Positions 53,313 to 62,494 are shown, counted from the stretch's first letter. The stretch is DNA of 64,000 bases from an uncultured Clostridia bacterium (GCA_947630845.1 CANRJB010000003.1:1-64000); one strand, 5' to 3'. Notes: generated by a model not told the origin, from the sequence alone. Translations and numbers: made by a program.

Positions 53313-53996
53313 ATGAAAAGGATACTGGCGACTGTCTGTGCAGGGATCTGTCTGACGGGCTGTACGATGCAGACACTTCCGGGGAAGACCCGGAACCGGA
53401 TGTGCGGCAGTTTTGTGGCAGATGTGACAATGACGAACGCAGAGAGCGAAACAAAGGCGACCCTCACTCGCTACGGACTGGATGCATGGTGTGTGGTGTT
53501 CAATGAACCGGCTGCATTGTCGGGGGTACAGCTTGACTTTCTGGATGATGAGGTGAAGGCATCCTATAAGGGGTTGGAATTTTCTGTGCCGCAGTCGGCG
53601 CAGGCGTTGAAAACGGAGCTGTCCGGGCTGATGGAGGTCGTAGACAACATGTCGGCGCAGGCGGAGCTTGACGGCAGGACGGAGGAAGGACAGGTCATAT
53701 GTGAGGGAGAGTCGGAGACGGGGAGTTATGCATTATGCTGTGCGGAGGATGGGATGCCGCTGTCATTTTCGCTGCCGTCGTATGGATTGGTGGTGACGTT
53801 TGACAGCTTTGCGGAGCAGGAGATAAATCTCAGCACGCAGACAGAAACCATCCCCAAGACGTATCCCATAGAAGAACCGACCGATACACAGTCCGTCCCC
53901 GGCGAAGCCAATGAGGAAGTACCTCCGGAACAGGCAGCACAGGCAGAACCTGAACAGCCTGTACAGGCAGAGCCGGACGGAATACAGGGAGAGTGA
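53313..53996 (+). CDS. Lipoprotein of unknown function
   Basis: 227 residues. Lipobox CLTGC (Cys17). The middle (~30-170) is a predicted beta-rich domain (GSFVADVTMTNAESETKATLTRYG), reminiscent of outer-surface lipoproteins that bind partner proteins; I recognise no family. A Pro/Glu/Gln tail (~185-227: PEQAAQAEPEQPVQAEP) may span the wall. GAGGTGATG region supports ATG 53313. Terminator directly after the stop. Confidence 0.78.
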   Translation: MKRILATVCAGICLTGCTMQTLPGKTRNRMCGSFVADVTMTNAESETKATLTRYGLDAWCVVFNEPAALSGVQLDFLDDEVKASYKGLEFSVPQSAQALKTELSGLMEVVDNMSAQAELDGRTEEGQVICEGESETGSYALCCAEDGMPLSFSLPSYGLVVTFDSFAEQEINLSTQTETIPKTYPIEEPTDTQSVPGEANEEVPPEQAAQAEPEQPVQAEPDGIQGE

Positions 53997-54029
53997 CGAC
54001 CACTGGCGTGATGGTCAAGTGAACAGACG

Positions 54030-54068
54030 AAACCCCACATCACTGGTTTTCAGTGGTGTGGGGTTTTT
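54030..54068 (+). terminator. Terminator of lipoprotein gene
   Basis: Stem AACCCCACATCACTG / CAGTGGTGTGGGGTT with one mismatch, then TTTT. Confidence 0.9.
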
Positions 54069-54415
54069 CCGGACTATCTGTAAAACGGAGTGCAGCTTTC
54101 TTTCAAAGTGTGCAGATGCACAGAGCATTGCACGCTTAAAATCCCGAAATATAGCCGATGCACGTCTGCACGCCATTTTTTGAGTTGGCATTATATATAT
54201 ATATATATATATACATATTACTTATACTATTTTTTAACTATATAAATAATAATAATAATAATAATATAGAATAAAGGAGTGCAGGCGTGCAAAGTTCTAT
54301 AAACAGGCAAAACAGGTATGTGCAGATGGTGTGCAGATGGTGTGCAGCGATAAAAAGGTGTGCATTTTACGCTGTAAGCCAATCCACTCCCCACAACCAC
54401 CCCCATTTCACATTC
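54069..54415. repeat. Gene-free stretch with microsatellites and TGCA-rich repeats
   Basis: Contains (TA)n about 54192-54213, (AAT)n about 54246-54266, and roughly ten TGCA-containing repeats on both sides, including GTGTGCAGATG at ~54108, 54318-54350 (three in a row, 11 bp apart). TGCACGCC (54167-54174) and GGCGTGCA (54284-54291) form an inverted pair about 110 bp apart flanking the AT core. No gene, promoter or terminator is recognisable. Confidence 0.6.
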
Positions 54416-55762
54416 TCACCCCGACAGCAGAACTACGCACTCAACGTGCGCCGTCCCCGGAAACAAATCTACTGCCCGTACTTTTTTTACCGCATATCCC
54501 GATGCCGCAAGCTTTGCACAGTCCCTTGCTGCCGTTGCCGGATCACAGGAAATCATGACGATACGGGATGGCTGCATACAAGCAACTGCCTGCAAAGTGG
54601 TTTCATCACAACCCTTTCTTGGAGGGTCAAGCACAATGACATCCGGCATCAGTCCCTGCTGCTGCAAATGTACCGATGCTGCCCCTGCATCACTGCATAG
54701 AAATGTCGCATTGACAGCATGATTGCGCTCTGCATTCGCCTTTGCATTCTCCACAGCCTCCGGCACGACCTCCACTCCGATCAGCCTGCTGACACCGTCT
54801 GCCATCGACAGACCGATCGTCCCTGCACCGCAATACAGGTCAAGCAGCACTTCCTCTCCATGCAGTCCGGCATAGTCTCTTGCGATGGCATACAGATGCT
54901 CTGCCTGTGCCGTATTGACCTGATAGAATGCCTGCGGCGATAATTCTACCTCCACCCCGGCGATCCTGTCCGGGATGGTATGCTTTCCGGCAAGCGTTGT
55001 TACTGTTTTTCCCATAATGACATTGGTCTTTTCCGGATTGACAGATTCAACGATGCTCACGATCATCGGGAATTTCTGCATCAGCCTGTCTGCCATGCTG
55101 CCGATCTTGTTCCGGACGGAGTGCCGCACTACCAGACAAAGCATCATTTCCTCCGAATGATACCCTTGTCTGAAATAGATATGCCGCAGTTCCCCGGTGT
55201 GGCTTGTTTCATCATACGCCGTCACGCCGCATTGCTCCAGCATCGGCAGCATCTCCCCAAGCACCTCTGAAAATAACGCCGGCTGTAAAAGACAATGCTT
55301 AGTCGGAACAATGCGGTGACTGTGCCTTGCATAGAATCCGCACATCAGATGGTTGTCCTGCATCGTGACCGGATACTGTGCCTTATTGCGGTAGCCTGTG
55401 CGCCGGGTATCGCCAAGTATCGGCTCATAAACCGCATCAATGCCCCCGATGCGCAGGAATGCATCCTCCACAAGCTGCGCCTTATATTGCAGCTCCGTCT
55501 CATAGGTGACATGCCGGAAAGCACATCCGCCGCATTGCCGGAACACAGGACAATCCGGCTCACAGCGTCCTTCTGCCGGGCGGAGCAGCTCCGCAATGAT
55601 TCCGAATGCATACCGCTTCAATACTTTTACAATGCGCACATTCAGTCTGTCTCCGATCGCTGTCATCGGCACAAACACTGCCATTCCACCGATTCTGCAT
55701 ACCCCTGTGCCCTCAGCAGTCATTCCGGTGATTTCGGCTTCATAGATCTCATTTTTCTGCAT
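54416..55762 (-). CDS. rlmD: 23S rRNA (uracil-5-)-methyltransferase, RlmD family
   Basis: 448 residues. N-terminal TRAM domain (~1-60), a 4Fe-4S cluster motif (CEPDCPVFRQCGGCAF, ~70-85), then the SAM domain with DLYCGAGTIGLSMA, DPPRKGCD and the catalytic Cys406 in SCDPATAARD. In Gram-positives a single enzyme of this family often methylates both U747 and U1939, so the exact specificity (RlmCD or RlmD) is open. ATG 55762 follows GGAGA and overlaps the end of hemZ by 14 bp, giving tight coupling. Confidence 0.95.
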   Translation of the reverse strand: MQKNEIYEAEITGMTAEGTGVCRIGGMAVFVPMTAIGDRLNVRIVKVLKRYAFGIIAELLRPAEGRCEPDCPVFRQCGGCAFRHVTYETELQYKAQLVEDAFLRIGGIDAVYEPILGDTRRTGYRNKAQYPVTMQDNHLMCGFYARHSHRIVPTKHCLLQPALFSEVLGEMLPMLEQCGVTAYDETSHTGELRHIYFRQGYHSEEMMLCLVVRHSVRNKIGSMADRLMQKFPMIVSIVESVNPEKTNVIMGKTVTTLAGKHTIPDRIAGVEVELSPQAFYQVNTAQAEHLYAIARDYAGLHGEEVLLDLYCGAGTIGLSMADGVSRLIGVEVVPEAVENAKANAERNHAVNATFLCSDAGAASVHLQQQGLMPDVIVLDPPRKGCDETTLQAVACMQPSRIVMISCDPATAARDCAKLAASGYAVKKVRAVDLFPGTAHVECVVLLSG

Positions 55763-57215
55763 ATCGTGTCTCCATATCCGCAAGCCGTTTGCGCAGCTCC
55801 TGTTTTTTCTCCATCATCTGCACAAACCGGTCAATGTATTCATAGGGAAATTTATAATTCATAATGCGTGTGATATCTCCATCCGGGCAGACCACCTTTG
55901 TCGATGCCGCACATCCGACCCCCAGAATCGTCTGTGTCTCATCCATGATGAGGATGTTGTACAGATTCTCCTTACCGGACTTTGCATAGCCGACATTTTC
56001 AAGGTTACCGAGCGTATTCTTCTGCCGGTAGAGATAGTACGGCTGATACCCATGCACAGGCAATGCCGATGCGGACAATGCCGTCATGCGCTCCACTTCT
56101 GCAATGGCAGTATTTTCATGATATGCCTTCTGATAGAGTGCAGCCGCACGTTTGACCGTCAGGGTATGCACCGTGATGCTGTCCGGACAGAGTGACATGA
56201 CACGTGCAAGCGTATCGGCAAAGCCCTCATATGTATCTGTCGGCAAGCCTGCGATCAGATCCATATTGATGTCATCAAACCCCATTTCCCTTGCCAGACA
56301 GAATGCTTCTATTGCCTGCTGTGCCGTATGCCTTCGCCCGATGGCTTGCAGCACACTGTCCTGTAGGGTCTGTGGATTAACGGAAATGCGTGATACACCG
56401 GCATCCCGGATGACCGCAAGTTTCTCCCTGTCAATGGTATCCGGTCTACCTGCCTCAACAGTATATTCCCTGCATCCGGACAAGTCCATCTCCTGCGAAA
56501 GAGCCGCAAGCACACATTGCAGTGCCTTCGCCGGAATGGCTGTCGGCGTACCGCCGCCGACATAGAGAGAATGTACCCTCAGTCCGTACTCACGGATGAT
56601 CTCCCCCGTGACCCGTATTTCATCAACGAGCTTTTCCACATAGGCAGGAATCAGCCTTGCTGCCGTCTCCATTGAATGCGACACAAATGAACAATAGCTG
56701 CACCGTGTCGGACAGAACGGGATGGAAACATACACCCCGATCTCTTTCGGGCTATGCGGCAGCATGGGCATCTGGACAAGGGCGCATTGCCTTGCCAGAT
56801 GCAGCTTTTCCTCCGAAACGAGATAACGCTCCCGAAGGTCAGCAACTGCCTCCTCCATCGTCATCCCCCTGTCGACCGCCTGTACAAGCTTGCGCACAGG
56901 ACGGATACCCGTCAGCATCCCCCACGGCGGCTGATAGCCTGTCATGGTAACGAGCATGTCAAACAGCATCCGACAGAGGGCATATTCCTGTTCATTCCGG
57001 GAGATGTGTTCCCGTTCCATCTCCTTGCCCTGCAAATGAAGCCGCACACGCAGAATGCTGCCATCTCTGATCTCAGTCAGGATATAATCACAGTCCGGAA
57101 CAGTTCCGTCCTCACAGAGCAGAAACCGTTCTCCCGGAAAGAACAGCTTTGCCACAGCCTGTACCTCATAGCAGAACCGATGCCCCCGGAACACAAGCGC
57201 ATAGTCCCGTTTCAT
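55749..57215 (-). CDS. hemZ: Coproporphyrinogen dehydrogenase HemZ (radical SAM)
   Basis: 488 residues. Radical-SAM domain with the cluster motif CPTRCSYC (Cys168, 172, 175), GGGTPTAIPAKALQCVL, EAGRPDTI and MDLIAGLPTDT. HemZ oxidises coproporphyrinogen III without oxygen, or acts in related tetrapyrrole chemistry; the N-terminal ~150-residue extension (YQPPWGMLTGIRPVRKLVQ) is typical of HemZ rather than HemN. The gene overlaps the MBL hydrolase upstream by 4 bp and rlmD downstream by 14 bp, a three-gene operon. Confidence 0.95.
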   Translation of the reverse strand: MKRDYALVFRGHRFCYEVQAVAKLFFPGERFLLCEDGTVPDCDYILTEIRDGSILRVRLHLQGKEMEREHISRNEQEYALCRMLFDMLVTMTGYQPPWGMLTGIRPVRKLVQAVDRGMTMEEAVADLRERYLVSEEKLHLARQCALVQMPMLPHSPKEIGVYVSIPFCPTRCSYCSFVSHSMETAARLIPAYVEKLVDEIRVTGEIIREYGLRVHSLYVGGGTPTAIPAKALQCVLAALSQEMDLSGCREYTVEAGRPDTIDREKLAVIRDAGVSRISVNPQTLQDSVLQAIGRRHTAQQAIEAFCLAREMGFDDINMDLIAGLPTDTYEGFADTLARVMSLCPDSITVHTLTVKRAAALYQKAYHENTAIAEVERMTALSASALPVHGYQPYYLYRQKNTLGNLENVGYAKSGKENLYNILIMDETQTILGVGCAASTKVVCPDGDITRIMNYKFPYEYIDRFVQMMEKKQELRKRLADMETRYAEK

Positions 57216-57835
57216 CCCACATCCCTCAGATAGGGGTTATGCTCCCTTTCCCATGCCAGTGTGGAGCTTTCGCCATGCCCCGGACAGACCTCATACTCCC
57301 CCTTCAGATGCAGCAGTCTCCGCAGAGATGCCTTCATATCCTGCGCATTGCCGCCCAGATCGATCCGACCGATACCGCCTGAAAAAAGCGTATCGCCCGT
57401 AAAGATCAGGTTTTCCGTCAGATAACAGACACCACCCGGCGTATGTCCGGGGGTATGCAGCACCTGAATGGCAGCATCCCCGATTGTCAGCACCTGTTCA
57501 TCATGCAGCACCACGCAGCTTTTCACCGGCGTAAAGTCATCCATAGCGATCTGATACGCCAGATTCTTTTTTCCGTTATAGAGCATGGCTTCCTCCTCCT
57601 CATGGATATAGACCGTCGCTCCCGTCTCTGCACGCATTTCCTCCACACCGCCGATATGGTCATAATGCCCATGTGTCAGCAGTATGGCTTTCAGAGTCAG
57701 ATGGTGTTCGTTCAGCAATCGCCGCAGTCTGTCCGGTCTGCTCCCGATGTCAATGGCAGCACCGATACCGTTTCCACAGTCAAGCAGATAACAGTTTGCA
57801 CCGAGTTCCCCCAAAGGGGTGGAATAAAAATTCAT
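57212..57835 (-). CDS. Metallo-beta-lactamase-fold hydrolase (glyoxalase II-like)
   Basis: 207 residues. The MBL signature THGHYDHIGG plus further metal ligands (TPGHTPGGVCY, FTGDTLF, CPGHGESS) are complete. Short length and FTGDTLFSGGIGR are typical of hydroxyacylglutathione-hydrolase-like proteins; the true substrate in Firmicutes is unknown. ATG 57835 lies after AAAGGAGA; longer upstream frame (to 57958) overlaps the divergent promoter and is rejected. First gene of the MBL-hemZ-rlmD operon. Confidence 0.92.
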   Translation of the reverse strand: MNFYSTPLGELGANCYLLDCGNGIGAAIDIGSRPDRLRRLLNEHHLTLKAILLTHGHYDHIGGVEEMRAETGATVYIHEEEEAMLYNGKKNLAYQIAMDDFTPVKSCVVLHDEQVLTIGDAAIQVLHTPGHTPGGVCYLTENLIFTGDTLFSGGIGRIDLGGNAQDMKASLRRLLHLKGEYEVCPGHGESSTLAWEREHNPYLRDVG

Positions 57836-57881
57836 ACAAAATTCTCCTTTCGTTTTTGTACAAAACAATATAAATTTATGC

Positions 57882-57910
57882 TTGCTTTTTTTCTTAGTGT
57901 GTGATATAAT
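57882..57910 (+). promoter_or_regulatory. Promoter of the small protein gene at 57957
   Basis: TTGCTT (57882-57887), 17 nt, extended TGA-TATAAT (57902-57910). Confidence 0.75.
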
Positions 57911-57956
57911 AGAAAACAAAGAAGGAGACAAACTATATTTAGTGGAGGGATCAACC

Positions 57957-58220
57957 ATGAGCTACAAGATAGAGGGTGGCACACTGCCCGAAGAGGAAGC
58001 ACAGGCATATGTACGCATGCTCCGTAAAAAGTATCCGGAGCGTATTTTCAAGGACATCACATTCAAGGTGGACGGAGATTTTGTTGACGTATCCTACACC
58101 TATGATGTCGTACCGTTTGACAGGATCCGCCGCATCACGGGGTATCTGGTCGGCACACTGGAGCGTTTCAACGACGCCAAGCGTGCAGAGGAAAGCCAGC
58201 GTGTGAAACACAATGTATAA
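57957..58220 (+). CDS. Small protein resembling the tail of anaerobic ribonucleotide reductase
   Basis: 87 residues, soluble. The C-terminal PFDRIRRITGYLVGTLERFNDAKRAEESQRVKH resembles the tail of NrdD-type reductases (RITGYL... RFN..K..E...RVKH), but the glycyl-radical site and zinc Cys of NrdD are missing. It may be a regulatory paralogue. ATG 57957 is chosen because GTGGAGGG (57941-57948) precedes it; an upstream start at 57882 overlaps the promoter. Single-gene transcript with its own promoter and terminator. Confidence 0.75.
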   Translation: MSYKIEGGTLPEEEAQAYVRMLRKKYPERIFKDITFKVDGDFVDVSYTYDVVPFDRIRRITGYLVGTLERFNDAKRAEESQRVKHNV

Positions 58221-58226
58221 AAACTG

Positions 58227-58260
58227 CCGTCCGGAGCAATGCGCCGGACGGTTCTTTTTT
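58227..58260 (+). terminator. Bidirectional terminator
   Basis: Stem CCGTCCGG / CCGGACGG then TTCTTTTTT on plus; on minus followed by CAGTTTTT, so it also serves the convergent kinase gene. Confidence 0.9.
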
Positions 58261-58261
58261 G

Positions 58262-58885
58262 TTATGTCGTTTCCGGTTCGGGGTAATGCTCCACAGACTT
58301 TACAATGACCGATGCCGCCGCATCAATGCCGAGCATCCCACTGTTGAGACACATCACATAGTTACCCTTGTCATGCCAGTTTCCGCCGGTGTTGATGTTG
58401 TAGAATTTCTCACGTCTGCTGTCAATACGTGAGAGGAGAGAATCAATGTCCTTTGCCGGAACGTCATAATGCGTCTGCGCATATTGCAGCCGGTAGTCTC
58501 TCCGGGCATAGATGAAGGTGCTGAACCGGCAGGGGTTGTCCCGCAGGATCCAGTTGGCACAGCGTCCCACAATGACACAGCTCCCCTCTGCGGCAAGCTC
58601 CTTGATGATCTGCGTTTCGGTGATGTAGAGCTTGTCAGAGACGGGGATATTATCTTCCATCGTCCTTGCCGGATTGGAGTTAAGGAGCAGGGTATACAGG
58701 AAACTCTTCGGCGAGCTTTCTTCCGCACCCTCCAGTTTCGGCACAGGAATATTCATCCGTTCAGATGCCATTTCAAGAATCTCATGGTTGTAAAACGGAA
58801 TATTGAGCTGTTCAGCAACTAACTTGCCGATCACACTGCCGCCGCTGCCGTATTCACGTTCTATGGTAATAATTGGATGCTTCAT
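58262..58885 (-). CDS. Cytidylate kinase-like protein
   Basis: 207 residues. A P-loop-like N-terminus (IITIEREYGSGGSVIGKLVAEQLNIPFYNHEIL) matches the cytidylate kinase-like family, in which GSGG replaces the classical GxxGxGK. CVIVGRCANWILRD and the C-terminal helix (GIDAAASVIVKSVEHY) fit. These stand-alone proteins probably phosphorylate a nucleotide or a related small molecule; the substrate is unproven. Convergent with the small NrdD-tail protein; its promoter is at 58970-58998. Confidence 0.88.
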   Translation of the reverse strand: MKHPIITIEREYGSGGSVIGKLVAEQLNIPFYNHEILEMASERMNIPVPKLEGAEESSPKSFLYTLLLNSNPARTMEDNIPVSDKLYITETQIIKELAAEGSCVIVGRCANWILRDNPCRFSTFIYARRDYRLQYAQTHYDVPAKDIDSLLSRIDSRREKFYNINTGGNWHDKGNYVMCLNSGMLGIDAAASVIVKSVEHYPEPETT

Positions 58886-58969
58886 AGCAATTCAACGCCC
58901 CTTTACTAAAGATATTGCTCTTTTCAGTCGCCCACGAAATGCCGCACCTGTGTTACAGAGCATATTTTT

Positions 58970-58998
58970 ATTATAGCATACTTTGCACAAAAAATCAC
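58970..58998 (-). promoter_or_regulatory. Promoter of the cytidylate kinase-like gene
   Basis: Minus strand GTGATT (58998-58993), 17 nt, extended TGC-TATAAT (58978-58970). The rest of the gap up to 59190 is AT-rich and holds nothing else recognisable. Confidence 0.6.
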
Positions 58999-59193
58999 CT
59001 GTTTTTTTCAAAAAAACGGACATGATTTGAAATTCTGCATTTTTGCTAAATCAGACAGCCGTTTTTTATGCACATTGGTAATGATTCCCTTTACAAATTG
59101 TATGTCAGAGACAGTGTTTTGGAGGATAAAATTGTGAAATCTTACGATTTTTACAGAATTTGAAAAAAAGGACTACACCCGTGAGACATATTA

Positions 59194-59202
59194 TGGTATA
59201 AT
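59194..59202 (+). promoter_or_regulatory. Extended -10 promoter of GH5 gene
   Basis: TGG-TATAAT at 59194-59202, 31 bp before the start; no good -35 at 17 nt, so activation by a regulator is possible. Confidence 0.55.
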
Positions 59203-59233
59203 ATATGAGAACGCATAAAGGAGGAAACCTTTT

Positions 59234-61288
59234 ATGAATCCATATTTACCAAAGCGCATCACAGCCCTGCTGCTTGCAGCCATGCTTGTATGCTGTGCAG
59301 GCGGCTGTTCCTCTGACAAAGAGGAAAGCACCTCTCAGCAGGATACATCACAGTCAGAAGAAACCGCTGCCCCCACATCCGCAGAAGAAGTCCCCACAGA
59401 GGCAGAAACGTCCTCTCCTGAAACAGAACATGTCAGCCCGACAGAGATCGTCACTTCTTCCCTCGGTACACAGCTCGATGTCAACGCTGCGCTCAACAAG
59501 GACAGCGAAGATGACAGTCAGAAGAATTATAAGGCATCTCTCTCTGCACTCATGCAGGCAGGCGACAGAGTGGAGTCCTTCACCTTTATTTTCAAAAGCG
59601 ATGCAGACATCGGCACTTATCAGGGCGGCTGCGGTATTTCGGTCACACAGGATTGCCCTGCTGCAACCGATGAGGGATGGTATCAGTCTCCGGACTTTGA
59701 GGTGCAGACAGAAGGACAGTATGCCGAAGTCACATGGCAAGTGCCGGAGGAGATCAAGGACAATATCAGCCCCGATGGTGACGTGCAGATCGGTTACTGG
59801 TGGGGTGATACTTCCACCGTTACCCTTACCCAGATCATCTGCAACTATACCCGCACTGTAGAAATTCCCGTTGACGGCACACAGACCATCAGCGTCGGAC
59901 AGAGTTTGCGCCATAGCAGCGATGAAACCAACAGCATTCAGGTTCCCATCGGCGACGTGCTCAGCGATACCGGCGTACCGCAGGCAGTGATCTTTGACAT
60001 CAGTGCCGGCAGCAGTCTGGATAAATTTACCGGCGCATTCGGCATTACCGCAAACGAAGATATGTACATGACAGACACCGTTGCCGTCCTGACAGATGCC
60101 AGCACATTGCAGCTGACATGGATCATTCCGGATGAGATCAAGACATCCATTCCGCAGGATGCCGAAGTCCTGTTCGGCTACTGGTGGGGCGAACCGGAGG
60201 AGATCACACTACAAAACATTACCATAAAATACAGCGATGGTGCAGGCACAAGCAAGCCCGTCAGCAAGGGGGAGACAACCGTGGATTCAGGAGCTGCACA
60301 GATCGTGTCCGACATCAGAGTCGGCTGGAACCTCGGCAATACGCTTGACTGCTACGATGAGACTAACAAGGCAAAGAACCTCGAAACTTACTGGGGTAAC
60401 ATCTCCACAACAAAGGATATGATCGACGCTGTCAGAGCGGAGGGATTCAACGCCATCCGTATCCCGGTATCATGGGGGAATCACCTTGACAGCAGCAATA
60501 CCATTGCTCCCAAGTGGCTTGACAGGGTGCAGGAGATCGTGGACTACGGCATCGACAATGACATGTATGTGATCCTGAACATGCACCATGACGATTATCT
60601 GTGGCTGCATCCGGTCTATGCCGAGGAGGATGCTGTCAGAGAAAAATATCTTACTGTATGGAAACAGATCGCAGAGCGTTTTAAGGACTATGACAACAAG
60701 CTGCTCTTTGAGGGCATGAACGAGCCGAGAATGGTTGGCACGTCTGCTGAGTGGACAGGCGGCACAGAGGAAGAACGGGATGTCATCAATCACTTGCAGG
60801 CTGCCTTTGTGGAAACCATACGGGCATCCGGCGGCAACAATGCCAGCCGCACGCTGATCGTCACCACCCATGCCGCATCCATCACGGATGCTGCTGTGAG
60901 CGGTCTGGTCGTGCCGGATGATGATAACCTCATCGTCTCCATCCACAACTATGCCCCATGGCAGTTTACTACACTGGAATATCCGGATGCCAAGAACTTT
61001 GAAGAGTCTGACAAGGATGGGCTGGAAAACCAGTTTGCCACACTGAAAGCCATCTTCATTGACAAGGGTATCCCGGTCATCATCGGGGAGTTTGGTGCGG
61101 AAAACAAGGGTAATGAAGAAGAACGTGCAGAATATTATGCATCCTATGTCAGCATTGCCGCAAGCTACGGCATTCCCTGCTTTATCTGGGACAATGGCAG
61201 TGAGGACAGCTACGGACTGCTTGACCGCAAGAGCAAGACATGGTACAGCGACAAGATCGTAGACAGTCTGATGGACGCACTTGAATGA
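59234..61288 (+). CDS. Surface lipoprotein GH5 endoglucanase with two repeated CBM-like modules
   Basis: 684 residues. Lipobox CAGGC (Cys25) predicts anchoring in the membrane. A Ser/Thr/Glu linker (~28-75) leads to two related beta-sandwich modules (~77-210 and ~220-335), recognisable by the shared VQIGYWWGDTSTVTLTQI and VLFGYWWGEPEEITLQNI segments; their Trp pairs suggest carbohydrate binding, though I cannot assign a CBM family. The GH5 catalytic domain (~350-684) opens with VGWNLGNTLDC and has acid/base Glu497 in GMNEPRM and nucleophile Glu619 in IGEFGAE. There is no dockerin, so unlike the two GH9 proteins it stays on the cell itself. AAAGGAGG precedes ATG 59234. Confidence 0.93.
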   Translation: MNPYLPKRITALLLAAMLVCCAGGCSSDKEESTSQQDTSQSEETAAPTSAEEVPTEAETSSPETEHVSPTEIVTSSLGTQLDVNAALNKDSEDDSQKNYKASLSALMQAGDRVESFTFIFKSDADIGTYQGGCGISVTQDCPAATDEGWYQSPDFEVQTEGQYAEVTWQVPEEIKDNISPDGDVQIGYWWGDTSTVTLTQIICNYTRTVEIPVDGTQTISVGQSLRHSSDETNSIQVPIGDVLSDTGVPQAVIFDISAGSSLDKFTGAFGITANEDMYMTDTVAVLTDASTLQLTWIIPDEIKTSIPQDAEVLFGYWWGEPEEITLQNITIKYSDGAGTSKPVSKGETTVDSGAAQIVSDIRVGWNLGNTLDCYDETNKAKNLETYWGNISTTKDMIDAVRAEGFNAIRIPVSWGNHLDSSNTIAPKWLDRVQEIVDYGIDNDMYVILNMHHDDYLWLHPVYAEEDAVREKYLTVWKQIAERFKDYDNKLLFEGMNEPRMVGTSAEWTGGTEEERDVINHLQAAFVETIRASGGNNASRTLIVTTHAASITDAAVSGLVVPDDDNLIVSIHNYAPWQFTTLEYPDAKNFEESDKDGLENQFATLKAIFIDKGIPVIIGEFGAENKGNEEERAEYYASYVSIAASYGIPCFIWDNGSEDSYGLLDRKSKTWYSDKIVDSLMDALE

Positions 61289-61296
61289 AAAGCAAG

Positions 61297-61326
61297 AAAG
61301 CCTGAGCATTCCGCTCAGGCTTTTGT
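61297..61326 (+). terminator. Bidirectional terminator after GH5
   Basis: Stem AAAGCCTGAGC / GCTCAGGCTTT, 5-nt loop, TTTTG on plus and CTTTCTTGC on minus. It also serves the convergent CPBP gene. Confidence 0.85.
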
Positions 61327-61328
61327 CA

Positions 61329-62468
61329 TTACAGACTTTCTTCTGCAATAAAGAGTATCATCGCCCCGATGTGGCATACCATCAGCAGCAGCATCAGCGG
61401 AGCTGTCAGCATCACACGCAAGCCCCGTTCTGTCTGGGCAGGCATTGCCTTCGGAAACCGTTCGATCACATACATCCGGATAAGCAGCACAAACCCTATG
61501 AAAACAAGCACTGTATACACGATATTTGCCATACTATATGGGAAATCCCATCCATAGCTCTCGCAGACAGAGAATATCTCTGCAAATCCGTTGACTGCCA
61601 TATGACAGATGATGGACGGGATCAGGGAGTTATGCTTGACGGTCAGATAGCCGAAGAAACACCCTGCCGCAAACGCCAGTACAAATTGTGCCACATTCTC
61701 ATGCCAGATACCGAACAGGAACGCACTTGCGATGATGCCGAATTTCTGTCCGATCCTGCTCAGATTTTTGAGTACAAATCCACGCATCAGCAGTTCTTCC
61801 GTGACGGGTGCAATGATGACGCTATAGAGAATGGACAATATCGTGCTTTTCAGCTCCGGCTGTCCGGTGAGATCTGCTTCATAGAGCGTGATGCCAACGC
61901 CCTCCATCAGAGCGGTCAGTCCTGCCGCTACATAGCCCATTGCCGTCTGAATGAACAGTGCGATCGTGATATAGCTGAAAGCCTTTCCTGCTGAAAAATT
62001 CCGGGTCTGGAAAAGATTCGGGACAGGGATCTTCGTCACCTTGCATCCGATACATGCTACCAACACATTCAGTATGCCGAACGCTAATATATTGATGGCG
62101 ATCATGCTTGATGAATTGGACAGATAATCTGACAGCAGCTCCTCATAATTGACAGGGAGCGTACCATCCGCACTTGCGGAATCCACAATACCCGTCAATC
62201 CATAAAATATCCCGATCAGCACGGCTGCGATCACATTGGACAGCAGAAAATGCCCTGCCAGAAATCCTCCTACAATATTCTCATATCGCCGTATCCTGCT
62301 TTTCTCCCTGCTGTTTGGTTTCAGAGGAATGCGGCAGCCGGGAATGCGTATCTGTGGTACGATCTCGCCATAATCCCCGTTATAATATGCAAACTCTGTT
62401 TCGTTACCAAAAGGATCATGCGGATCGATCGTCACTTCTCCCGCAGTCTGTTCCTGAAAATCGTTCAT
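61329..62468 (-). CDS. CPBP-family intramembrane metalloprotease
   Basis: 379 residues, about eight helices. A cytoplasmic N-terminus (~1-65) precedes the membrane domain. The CPBP (Abi) motifs are all present: APVTEELLMRGFVL (EExxxR), FGIWHENVAQF (second His motif) and IICHMAVNGF (third). Members of this family cleave prenylated or membrane substrates, or protect from bacteriocins; the role here is unknown. Promoter at 62495-62523. Confidence 0.92.
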   Translation of the reverse strand: MNDFQEQTAGEVTIDPHDPFGNETEFAYYNGDYGEIVPQIRIPGCRIPLKPNSREKSRIRRYENIVGGFLAGHFLLSNVIAAVLIGIFYGLTGIVDSASADGTLPVNYEELLSDYLSNSSSMIAINILAFGILNVLVACIGCKVTKIPVPNLFQTRNFSAGKAFSYITIALFIQTAMGYVAAGLTALMEGVGITLYEADLTGQPELKSTILSILYSVIIAPVTEELLMRGFVLKNLSRIGQKFGIIASAFLFGIWHENVAQFVLAFAAGCFFGYLTVKHNSLIPSIICHMAVNGFAEIFSVCESYGWDFPYSMANIVYTVLVFIGFVLLIRMYVIERFPKAMPAQTERGLRVMLTAPLMLLLMVCHIGAMILFIAEESL

Positions 62469-62494
62469 ATCCTACTCCTTTCATTGCTTCTTAT

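Noticed and set aside
51616-53454. 612-residue minus-strand frame
   Set aside because: Antisense of nnr, His/Cys/Arg-rich, without a ribosome site; nnr has all family motifs on the plus strand.
59234-61288. Dockerin in the GH5 protein
   Set aside because: No paired calcium loops; the protein ends with the catalytic domain and has a lipobox instead.
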